Shown: piece after piece, positions 1-4,898 of the stretch
Layout of the letters: every line of letters begins with the position of its first letter
Numbering within the stretch: position 1 is the first letter of the stretch
From: an uncultured Clostridia bacterium
Lineage (GTDB): Bacteria > Bacillota_A > Clostridia > Christensenellales > Aristaeellaceae
NCBI GenBank assembly: GCA_945871545.1
Contig: CAMBWJ010000130.1
Coordinates: 1-5,909 of the forward strand
Direction: 5' to 3'
DNA: 5,909 nt
Program-made: the position numbers and the translations under genes
Notes under the pieces: model-generated
Database searches by the model: none
The model's input: the letters and a program-made list of their open reading frames with translations, nothing else
Told to the model about the DNA's origin: nothing

Positions 1-50
1 AGGTCAACGGCGACGGCACGTCCGAATTCCTGTCCCTGATCGAGCCCTGA
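1..50 (+). CDS. C-terminal end of an upstream protein, probably the liv substrate-binding protein (partial)
   Basis: An open frame enters from the left edge (first full codon at position 3) and ends at a TGA at 48-50, giving the tail VNGDGTSEFLSLIEP. Only 15 residues are visible, so no domain can be recognised. The call is inferred from context: in many liv clusters the periplasmic or lipoprotein substrate-binding component is encoded immediately before livH on the same strand. The short, acidic tail ending in a stop fits that family but does not prove it. Confidence 0.5.
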   Translation, partial: VNGDGTSEFLSLIEP

Positions 51-63
51 TTGAAGCTCTGTC

Positions 64-88
64 GCCCGGGAGAGCGCTTCTCCCGGGC
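64..88 (+). terminator. Intercistronic stem-loop, possible partial terminator or mRNA-stabilising hairpin
   Basis: GCCCGGGAGA (64-73) is exactly complementary to TCTCCCGGGC (79-88), a perfect GC-rich 10-bp stem with a 5-nt loop. It is followed by ACAGCATTTTCA, so there are only four Ts and they begin several bases past the stem. That is weaker than a standard intrinsic terminator. It lies between the presumed binding-protein gene and livH. In many ABC operons a hairpin at this point keeps the binding protein more abundant than the membrane parts, by partial termination or by protecting the upstream mRNA 3' end. That role is inferred here. No promoter is evident between the hairpin and livH. 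Confidence 0.55.
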
Positions 89-123
89 ACAGCATTTTCA
101 GGCACAATAGAGGAGGGGAATCA

Positions 124-1011
124 ATGGGCGTATTTCTGCAACAGCTCGCCAACGCGCTGTGCGTGGGCAGCCTTTACGCGCTTTTGGCCATCGGCTACAC
201 CATGGTCTACGGCGTGCTGCGGCTGATCAACTTTGCGCACGGCGAGATTTTCATGATGGCGATGTACATCGTGTTCTACGGCATCGGCCTGTTCCTGCTG
301 CCGTGGTACGTCGGCTTCACGCTGACGATCCTGATCACTGCGCTGCTGGGCGTGCTCTCCGAGCGGCTGGCCTACCGCCCGCTGCGGGACGCGCCGCGCA
401 TCTCCGTGCTGATCTCCGCCATCGGTGTGAGCTACTTTCTGCAAAACCTGGCCACGGTTGTGTTCGGCGGCCGCCCGCTGACCTTCCCGGAGGTTGGGCT
501 GTTCACGGATGTGATCAGCCTGGGCGGTGTGAAGATGCAGCGATTGGGCATTCTGGTGCCCGCAATCACGGCGGTGCTTCTGCTTGCGCTGATGTACCTG
601 ATCCGGCGCACCAAGACGGGTCTGGCCATGCGCGCCGTGGCGAAGAACTACGACGCCGCGCGGCTGATGGGCATCGACCTGAACCGCACCATCGCAACGA
701 CCTTCTTCATTGGATCGGCGCTGGCGGGCGTGGGCGCGCTGATGTGGGGCCTGAAGTACCCCCAGATCAGCCCCACGGTGGGCTCCATGCCGGGCATCAA
801 GTGCTTCATCGCGGCGGTGCTGGGCGGCATCGGCAATACGGCGGGCGCGGTGCTGGGCGGCCTTCTGCTGGGCTTCGTGGAGATCATGCTGGTGGCGGCG
901 TTCCCGGCGCTCTCGGGCTACCGCGACGCCTTCGCCTTTGTGCTGCTGATCGTTGTGCTGCTGGTGAAGCCCACCGGACTGATGGGCGAAAAGACGACGG
1001 AGAAGGTGTGA
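124..1011 (+). CDS. livH: Branched-chain amino acid ABC transporter permease LivH
   Basis: This 295-aa integral membrane protein is one of the two permease halves of the HAAT-family importer for leucine, isoleucine, valine and related amino acids. It carries the LivH signature near the N terminus (GYTMVYGVLRLINFAHGE, residues 24-41). The cytoplasmic coupling loop that contacts the ATPases is RTKTGLAMRAVAKNYDAARL (162-181). A glycine-rich segment AVLGGIGNTAGAVLGG follows (231-246), and the C-terminal VKPTGLMG (281-288) is typical of the family. About eight hydrophobic segments are visible along its length, and the length is normal for the family. The start is set by AGGAGG (111-116), 7 nt before ATG. 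It is the first visible gene of livHMGF, and livM begins 3 nt after its stop. A substrate-binding protein should be supplied by the gene just upstream. The exact substrate cannot be read from the permease. Confidence 0.95.
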   Translation: MGVFLQQLANALCVGSLYALLAIGYTMVYGVLRLINFAHGEIFMMAMYIVFYGIGLFLLPWYVGFTLTILITALLGVLSERLAYRPLRDAPRISVLISAIGVSYFLQNLATVVFGGRPLTFPEVGLFTDVISLGGVKMQRLGILVPAITAVLLLALMYLIRRTKTGLAMRAVAKNYDAARLMGIDLNRTIATTFFIGSALAGVGALMWGLKYPQISPTVGSMPGIKCFIAAVLGGIGNTAGAVLGGLLLGFVEIMLVAAFPALSGYRDAFAFVLLIVVLLVKPTGLMGEKTTEKV

Positions 1012-1014
1012 TAT

Positions 1015-2076
1015 ATGAAGAAAACGAAACGGCTTCACGCGGCGCTGACCCTTCTCCTGCTCGCCATCGTGGCGGCCATCCTCTATGCCATCGAGGGCAA
1101 CGCCAGCAGCTACGTGCTGCGCATCGCGCGCCTGTGCGCCATCAACATGGTGCTGGCGCTGTCCATGAACCTGATCAACGGCTTCACCGGCCTGTTCTCC
1201 CTGGGACACGCGGGCTTCATGGCCATCGGCGCGTACACCACGGCGCTGCTGACGATCCCGGCGGCGAAGAAGCAGGTGCTGTTCATGATCCAGCCGCTGG
1301 TGTCCCCGCTGGACAGGCTGACCCTGCCCTTCGGCCTGACGCTCATCATCGGCGGCCTTCTGGCGGCGGGCCTGGCCTTCATGATCGGCCTTCCGGTGCT
1401 GCGGCTGCGGGGCGACTACCTCGCCATCGCCACCATGGGCTTTTCGGAGATCATCCGCGTGCTGATCACGAACATGCAGGGCGTGACCAACGGCGCGCAG
1501 GGCCTGAAATCCATTCCCGGCAGCGCCAACATCTGGTGGTGCTACGGCGTGGCGCTGATCGTGATCCTGTTCATCGCGCTGCTGACCTCCTCCAGCTACG
1601 GCACGGCGCTCAAGGCCATCCGCGAGGATCAGATCGCCGCGGAATCCATGGGCGTGAGCCTGTACTTCCACAAGATGCTGGCCTTCATGCTCTCCGCCTT
1701 CATTGCGGCGGTGGGCGGCGGCCTGCTGGCGAGCTACAACGGCACCATCGGCCCCGACATGTTCCGCGTGGCCCAGACCTACAACGTGCTGATGATCGTG
1801 GTCATGGGCGGCATGGGTTCCATCACCGGCTCCATCGCGGGCGCGTTCATCGTCACCATCGGCCAGGAGTACCTGCGCGTGCTGGACGGCCCCATCAACC
1901 TGGGCTTCTGGAGCACCGACGGCATCAGCGGCATGCGCATGGTGGTGTTCTCGGCGATTCTGCTGCTGATCATCGTGTTTTTCCGCAACGGCCTGTTCGG
2001 CACGAAGGAGCTGAGCTGGTCGGCCATCGGACGGCGGCTTCGCAAGATGTCCGGTCACGGGGAGGTGAAGGGATGA
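1015..2076 (+). CDS. livM: Branched-chain amino acid ABC transporter permease LivM
   Basis: This 353-aa permease is the partner of LivH in the branched-chain amino acid importer. Family motifs are clear: NGFTGLFSLGHAGFMAIGAY (55-74), LRLRGDYLAIATMGFSEIIR (129-148) and the ATPase-coupling loop GTALKAIREDQIAAESMGV (196-214). A C-terminal hydrophobic helix (306-323) ends in FFRNGLFG (322-329). The N terminus is basic (MKKTKR) and is followed directly by a membrane segment (10-28); roughly nine to ten membrane segments are seen in all. The ATG is preceded by GGAGAAGG (999-1006) lying inside the end of livH, so translation is probably coupled to livH, whose stop is only 3 nt upstream. The 3' end overlaps the livG start in an ATGA-type junction (2073-2076). 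Length is within the normal range for LivM of Gram-positive bacteria. Confidence 0.95.
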   Translation: MKKTKRLHAALTLLLLAIVAAILYAIEGNASSYVLRIARLCAINMVLALSMNLINGFTGLFSLGHAGFMAIGAYTTALLTIPAAKKQVLFMIQPLVSPLDRLTLPFGLTLIIGGLLAAGLAFMIGLPVLRLRGDYLAIATMGFSEIIRVLITNMQGVTNGAQGLKSIPGSANIWWCYGVALIVILFIALLTSSSYGTALKAIREDQIAAESMGVSLYFHKMLAFMLSAFIAAVGGGLLASYNGTIGPDMFRVAQTYNVLMIVVMGGMGSITGSIAGAFIVTIGQEYLRVLDGPINLGFWSTDGISGMRMVVFSAILLLIIVFFRNGLFGTKELSWSAIGRRLRKMSGHGEVKG

Positions 2077-2852
2077 TGCGCGCGGTACTGGAGGTCAATC
2101 AGGCGACGATGCAGTTCGGCGGCCTGATTGCGGTCAACAACCTGAGCATGACCATCGGAAATAACGAGATCGTGGCCCTGATCGGCCCGAACGGCGCTGG
2201 CAAGACCACCGCCTTCAACATGATCACCGGCGTGTACAAGCCCACCAGCGGCATGATCTCACTGAACGCACAAAACATCACCGGGCTGAAGCCCAACCGC
2301 ATCGCGGAGAAGGGCATCGCCCGCACCTTCCAGAACATCCGCCTGTTTTCGCCGCTGACGGTGGCGGAAAACGTGGATCTGGCCCAGCACGTGCGGCTCA
2401 AGAGCAACTGGGTCGCCGCCACGCTGCGCTCCCCGCGCTACCGCAGGGAGATGAAGGCCGTGCACGAGCGCACGGACGAGCTGCTGGAGTACATGGGACT
2501 GACCGATTTAAAGGGCGAGCTGGCGGGATCGCTGCCCTACGGCAAGCAGCGCAAGCTGGAGATCGCCCGGGCACTGGCGACCCAGCCGAGCCTGCTGCTG
2601 CTGGACGAGCCCGCTGCGGGCATGAATCCCTCCGAGGCCGACGAGCTCAAGGAGCTGATCTGCGGCATCCGCGACCGCTTCAACATCGCGATTCTGCTCA
2701 TCGAGCACCACATGGACGTGGTCATGGGCATCTCCGACCGCATCTATGTGCTCAACTACGGCACGCTGATCGCTTCCGGCACGGCCCGGGAGATTCAGAA
2801 CAACGAAGCCGTCATATCCGCATACCTGGGGGTGAACGACGATGATGCTTGA
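2073..2852 (+). CDS. livG: Branched-chain amino acid ABC transporter ATP-binding protein LivG
   Basis: This 259-aa cytoplasmic ATPase is one of the two nucleotide-binding subunits that power the LivHM permease. Motifs in order: Walker A GPNGAGKTT (38-46), Q-loop in RTFQNIRLF (84-92, Q87), and the ABC signature SLPYGKQRKLEIARAL (153-168). That signature has the LPYGxQ form usual in LivG instead of LSGGQ. Walker B is LLLLDEP (174-180, D178 and catalytic E179), the D-loop follows, and the H-loop His is in LLIEHHMDV (H212). The C-terminal extension NEAVISAYLGV (244-254) is characteristic of this subfamily. Two adjacent ATGs (2073 and 2076) are possible. The first is preferred because GGAGG (2061-2065) lies 7 nt upstream and it forms an ATGA overlap with the livM stop. 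The gene overlaps livF by 11 nt, again suggesting translational coupling. Confidence 0.96.
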   Translation: MMRAVLEVNQATMQFGGLIAVNNLSMTIGNNEIVALIGPNGAGKTTAFNMITGVYKPTSGMISLNAQNITGLKPNRIAEKGIARTFQNIRLFSPLTVAENVDLAQHVRLKSNWVAATLRSPRYRREMKAVHERTDELLEYMGLTDLKGELAGSLPYGKQRKLEIARALATQPSLLLLDEPAAGMNPSEADELKELICGIRDRFNIAILLIEHHMDVVMGISDRIYVLNYGTLIASGTAREIQNNEAVISAYLGVNDDDA

Positions 2853-3549
2853 ATTGCAGGATCTGCATCTGTCCTACGGCGGCATCCGCGCGCTGAAGGG
2901 CGTAAGCATTCAGGTGAACGAGGGCGAGATCGTGTCGCTGATCGGCGCGAACGGCGCGGGCAAGTCCACCACGCTGCGCGCCATCTCCGGCCTGGAGCGC
3001 GCTCAGTCGGGCAGGATCCTCTACAACGGCGAGGATATCACCGGGAAACCCAGCAAGTACATGGTGCAGAACGGCCTGATCCTGGTGCCCGAGGGGCGGC
3101 TGATCTTCCCGGACATGACGGTGCTGGAGAACCTGAAGATCGGCGCATACCTGCGCAATGACCGGGACGTGGAGGCGGACATCCAGCGCATGTACGCCCT
3201 GTTTCCCCGCCTGAAGGAGCGCGCCTGGCAGATGGCGGGCACGCTGTCCGGCGGCGAGCAGCAGATGCTGGCGGTGGGACGGGCACTGATGAGCAAGCCG
3301 AAGCTGCTGATGATGGACGAACCGTCGCTGGGCCTCGCGCCGCTGGTGGTGAAGGACATCTTTTCCATCATACGGACGATTCGCGACTCCGGCGTGACGG
3401 TGCTGCTGATCGAGCAGAACGCCAACGCTGCGCTGAAGATCGCCGACCGGGGCTACGTGCTGGAGACCGGCAGGATCACACTGGAGGGCAGCGGCAGGGA
3501 GCTGCTGAGCAATCCGGCGGTGCGCGCTGCCTATCTGGGCAAGAGCTGA
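2842..3549 (+). CDS. livF: Branched-chain amino acid ABC transporter ATP-binding protein LivF
   Basis: This 235-aa ATPase is the second nucleotide-binding subunit of the importer. Visible motifs are Walker A GANGAGKST (35-43), VPEGRLIFPDMTV (82-94), ABC signature LSGGEQQMLAVGRAL (135-149), and Walker B LLMMDEPS (155-162, D159 and E160). LLIEQNANAAL (188-198) follows, with Gln (Q192) at the H-loop position, and the protein ends at PAVRAAYLG (225-233). VPEGR in the Q-loop region and EQN instead of EH are the normal LivF forms, not defects, and they separate it cleanly from LivG. The start overlaps the livG end by 11 nt; GGGGGTGA (2828-2835) gives a 6-nt spacing to the first of two tandem ATGs (2842, 2845). 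It is the last gene of the operon and is followed by a long terminator hairpin. Confidence 0.96.
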   Translation: MMLELQDLHLSYGGIRALKGVSIQVNEGEIVSLIGANGAGKSTTLRAISGLERAQSGRILYNGEDITGKPSKYMVQNGLILVPEGRLIFPDMTVLENLKIGAYLRNDRDVEADIQRMYALFPRLKERAWQMAGTLSGGEQQMLAVGRALMSKPKLLMMDEPSLGLAPLVVKDIFSIIRTIRDSGVTVLLIEQNANAALKIADRGYVLETGRITLEGSGRELLSNPAVRAAYLGKS

Positions 3550-3569
3550 GGCGGAATAATGTACAAAAC

Positions 3570-3641
3570 GCGCCGGTGCGCAGGGAGCTTCGTGGACGCA
3601 GATGTGCGTCCCGAGGCCCGGAGCGCAGCGGCGCAATTTTT
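3570..3641 (+). terminator. Intrinsic terminator of the liv operon (long interrupted hairpin)
   Basis: GCGCCGGTGCGC (3570-3581) pairs with GCGCAGCGGCGC (3623-3634) as 11 of 12 base pairs with a single G-G mismatch. Inside are a GGG/CCC helix (3583-3585 with 3617-3619), a CTTCG/CGAGG helix with one G-T pair (3588-3592 with 3612-3616), and a perfect 7-bp cap GGACGCA/TGCGTCC around a GATG loop (3594-3611). The structure is followed by AATTTTT, a five-T run at 3637-3641, and begins 20 nt after the livF stop. This fits rho-independent termination of the livHMGF transcript. The hairpin is longer than a minimal terminator and so may also protect the mRNA end. Pairing was read by eye, without energy calculation. 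Confidence 0.75.
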
Positions 3642-3792
3642 AAGAAAGCTGCATGATTTTTCGGCGCGGATGTGCGCAGGATTGCCGAAAAGATTGCGGC
3701 GGCGTGTGAAAAGCGCGCATTTTCAGGGGAGATAAGTTTCGGATATACCAAAACAACAATGTAAAACTTTCAATAAATTGGCGCGCAGGGCA
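3642..3792. other. Gene-free spacer with two small inverted repeats
   Basis: No convincing coding region is seen between the liv terminator and the next promoter. Two inverted repeats stand out. TTTTCGGC (3658-3665) pairs exactly with GCCGAAAA (3684-3691) around an 18-nt GC-rich loop. TGAAAA (3707-3712) pairs with TTTTCA (3720-3725) around a 7-nt GCGCGCA loop. Neither is followed by a T-run on either strand, so they do not look like terminators; they may be protein-binding sites or RNA stems. The last 65 bases (about 3726-3790) are clearly AT-richer than the surroundings, as expected upstream of a strong promoter. Confidence 0.5.
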
Positions 3793-3821
3793 TTGACAGA
3801 ATCGGAATTGAGATTTAATAT
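3793..3821 (+). promoter_or_regulatory. Housekeeping sigma promoter for the lysine riboswitch RNA
   Basis: A perfect -35 TTGACA (3793-3798) and a -10 TAATAT (3816-3821) are separated by exactly 17 bp. An AT-rich stretch (AATAAATT, 3772-3779) lies just upstream. The predicted transcription start is near 3828, directly before the first paired bases of the riboswitch aptamer (P1 5' strand at 3831). Position and orientation therefore independently support plus-strand transcription of the riboswitch. There is no plus-strand gene between this promoter and 4899. Confidence 0.85.
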
Positions 3822-3825
3822 AGCC

Positions 3826-4006
3826 TTGTCGATAGAGGCGCATCAAACATCAGTAACGGCACCCGATATGCTGCCAGGCATGGGAACCGCGAAAGGGAAT
3901 GATGCCGAAGGCGACCGCTGGCAACGGTTGGCCTGGTTGCATGGGAAATACGCATGCAACTGTCGCAGGACTGCGATGAGCTGGAACTGCGGAGAGCTAT
4001 CTGGAT
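3826..4006 (+). promoter_or_regulatory. Lysine riboswitch (L-box) aptamer
   Basis: This is a complete lysine-sensing RNA aptamer, recognised by its conserved blocks and fold. P1 is GATAG (3831-3835) with CTATC (3997-4001). It is followed by the conserved AGAGGCGC (3836-3841 region), AGTAA (3852-3856), GCGAAAGGG (3889-3896 region), GCCGAAG (3904-3910), CTGG (3933-3936) and GGAGAGCTATCT (3991-4002). P2 closes as GGCGCATCA with TGATGCC (3837-3845, 3900-3906); inside it are CGG/CCG and an ATGC/GCAT-closed loop. P3 is capped by ACCG/CGGT, P4 is GTTGCAT/ATGCAAC (3936-3942, 3954-3960), and P5 is CGCAG/CTGCG (3964-3968, 3987-3991). The P2 loop TGCCAG (3872-3877) is exactly complementary to CTGGCA in the P3 loop (3918-3923), the loop-loop contact known in this class. 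In known members lysine binding stabilises P1 and switches gene expression off. Here the next gene downstream lies on the opposite strand, which is unusual. Confidence 0.93.
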
Positions 4007-4057
4007 TTTGTTGGTTCCCATGCCCATGGGCAATGGCGCTGCATAAAAAAGATGGCT
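3995..4057 (+). promoter_or_regulatory. Antiterminator pairing of the riboswitch expression platform
   Basis: AGCTATCT (3995-4002), which contains the whole 3' strand of aptamer helix P1, is complementary to AGATGGCT (4050-4057), the 5' arm of the downstream terminator, as 8 pairs with one G-T wobble. The two foldings exclude each other. With lysine, P1 forms and frees the terminator arm; without lysine, the arm is held by the P1 strand and transcription can continue. A small hairpin CCCAT/ATGGG (4017-4030) sits in the intervening loop. This is a standard transcription-termination switch and argues that the riboswitch is functional and faces rightwards. The pairing was found by eye. Confidence 0.75.
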
Positions 4058-4079
4058 GATTCGATCAGCCATCTTTTTT
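4045..4079. terminator. Bidirectional intrinsic terminator shared by the riboswitch and dapH
   Basis: AAAAAAGATGGCTGAT (4045-4060) is perfectly complementary to ATCAGCCATCTTTTTT (4064-4079), giving 16 bp around a TCG loop. Because the arms end in A6 and T6, the same hairpin carries a U-tract on both strands. On the plus strand it is the lysine-controlled terminator of the riboswitch RNA, giving a predicted product of about 250 nt. On the minus strand it lies 7 nt past the dapH stop codon and should terminate dapH mRNA. Only the plus-strand transcript carries the aptamer, so only that direction should respond to lysine. Confidence 0.92.
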
Positions 4080-4085
4080 CTACGC

Positions 4086-4784
4086 TTACAGCTCGCGCAG
4101 CGCGTCGATGAGCGCGGTCTTGGATGCGGCCTTCTCGTCCTTGCGCTTGATGACGCGGGCGGGAATTCCGGCTACCACGGTGTCGGGCTCCACGTCGCTG
4201 ATGACCACCGCGCCTGCGGCGACCACCGCGCCCCTGCCGATGCGCACGCCCTCGATCACCACGGCGTTCGCGCCGATGAGCACGTCGTCCTCGACGATCA
4301 CCGGGGTTGCGCTGGCGGGCTCGATCACGCCTGCGAGCACCGCGCCCGCGCCGATGTGGCAGTGCTTGCCCACCGTCGCGCGGCCGCCGAGCACCGCGCC
4401 CATGTCGATCATGGTGCCCTCGCCGATCACCGCGCCGATGTTGATGATCGCGCCCATCATGATCACGGCGTTGTCGCCGATCTCCACCTGGTCGCGGATG
4501 ATCGCGCCGGGCTCGATGCGGGCGTTGACGTTCTTCTTGTCCAGCAGCGGAATGGCCGAGTTGCGGCAGTCGTTCTCCACGACCAGCTCCTCAATGTCCT
4601 CCGCGTGGGCGGTCAGGACGGGGGAGATGGCGCTCCAGTCGCCAAAGACGATGCTGGTGCCGTTGCCCATGGGGAAGGCCTTCACGTTCTCGAAGGGAAG
4701 GGGCTTCTTCTCCCGAAGGTATACGCGGACGGGGGTTTGCTTCTTCGAGCTGCGGATGAGTTCAATGATTTCCTGCGCGTTCAT
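4086..4784 (-). CDS. dapH: 2,3,4,5-tetrahydropyridine-2,6-dicarboxylate N-acetyltransferase (DapH)
   Basis: This 232-aa cytoplasmic enzyme transfers acetyl from acetyl-CoA to tetrahydrodipicolinate, committing it to the acetylated branch of the diaminopimelate/lysine pathway. The N-terminal DapH domain spans about 1-82 ([20 protein letters not shown] at the start; [13 protein letters not shown] at 38-50). It is followed by a left-handed beta-helix of hexapeptide repeats at about 84-212 ([60 protein letters not shown]). The repeats are interrupted by the EPASATPV loop (155-162) typical of DapH. A short C-terminal helix, [11 protein letters not shown], ends the protein. The length is close to the usual 230-240 residues. 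The start is set by GGAGG (complement of 4793-4797), 8 nt upstream; the open frame continues further upstream but without homologous sequence. It is divergent from the deacetylase gene at 4899 and has its own promoter. The lysine riboswitch on the opposite strand points into its 3' end. Confidence 0.95.
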   Translation of the reverse strand: MNAQEIIELIRSSKKQTPVRVYLREKKPLPFENVKAFPMGNGTSIVFGDWSAISPVLTAHAEDIEELVVENDCRNSAIPLLDKKNVNARIEPGAIIRDQVEIGDNAVIMMGAIINIGAVIGEGTMIDMGAVLGGRATVGKHCHIGAGAVLAGVIEPASATPVIVEDDVLIGANAVVIEGVRIGRGAVVAAGAVVISDVEPDTVVAGIPARVIKRKDEKAASKTALIDALREL

Positions 4785-4817
4785 GATGTTCGCCTCCAGA
4801 TCCTGGTTTTGCCGTAT

Positions 4818-4846
4818 ATGATAACATCCGGGTGCGCACATTGCAA
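4818..4846 (-). promoter_or_regulatory. Extended -10 promoter of dapH with adjacent palindromes
   Basis: Reading the minus strand, TTGCAA (complement of 4841-4846) and TATCAT (complement of 4818-4823) are 17 bp apart. A TG lies one base before the -10 (TGTTATCAT), an extended -10 signature. The predicted start is near 4811, leaving a 5' untranslated region of roughly 27 nt that contains only the GGAGG site. There is no room for a riboswitch in the dapH leader. Two abutting perfect 8-bp palindromes, GTGCGCAC (4832-4839) and ATTGCAAT (4840-4847), cover the spacer and the -35 element. They could form an operator; that is inference. Confidence 0.65.
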
Positions 4847-4867
4847 TCACTTTCGGGTAATTTTTGC

Positions 4868-4884
4868 TTCCGGCGGGGCCGGAG
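4868..4884 (+). other. Small GC-rich hairpin abutting the deacetylase ribosome-binding site
   Basis: TTCCGGC (4868-4874) can pair with GCCGGAG (4878-4884) around a GGG loop (six Watson-Crick pairs plus a closing T-G). It ends directly before the Shine-Dalgarno sequence AGGGGAGG (4885-4892). No T-run follows on the plus strand, so it is not a terminator. It might tune ribosome access, but nothing in the sequence shows that it is regulated. Confidence 0.35.
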
Positions 4885-4898
4885 AGGGGAGGTTCAGG

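Noticed and set aside
121..2058. A 645-codon open frame on the minus strand opposite livH and livM
   Set aside because: It is a shadow of GC-rich coding sequence: its translation is dominated by His, Gln, Arg and Ala with no recognisable domain, while the plus strand holds two clear permeases.
2226..2560. LivG lacking the canonical LSGGQ signature, and LivF lacking the H-loop histidine
   Set aside because: LPYGxQ in LivG and EQN in LivF are the normal forms in these subfamilies, so they are not signs of inactivation.
3559..3735. A 58-codon plus-strand frame after livF (MYKTRRCAGSFVDADV...), with GAGG at 3548-3551
   Set aside because: It runs straight through the liv terminator hairpin and its U-tract, the translation is Arg/Ala-rich without a domain, and the inverted repeats explain the sequence better. 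Conservation in relatives could reopen it.
3778..4059. A 93-codon plus-strand frame and an opposing 85-codon minus-strand frame (3815-4072)
   Set aside because: Both overlap the promoter, aptamer and terminator of the lysine riboswitch, whose structure explains the sequence fully.
4108..4821. A 237-codon plus-strand frame across dapH that could have been the gene served by the riboswitch
   Set aside because: Its Ser/Thr/Pro/Met-rich repetitive translation mirrors the hexapeptide repeats of dapH on the other strand. No recognisable domain is seen.
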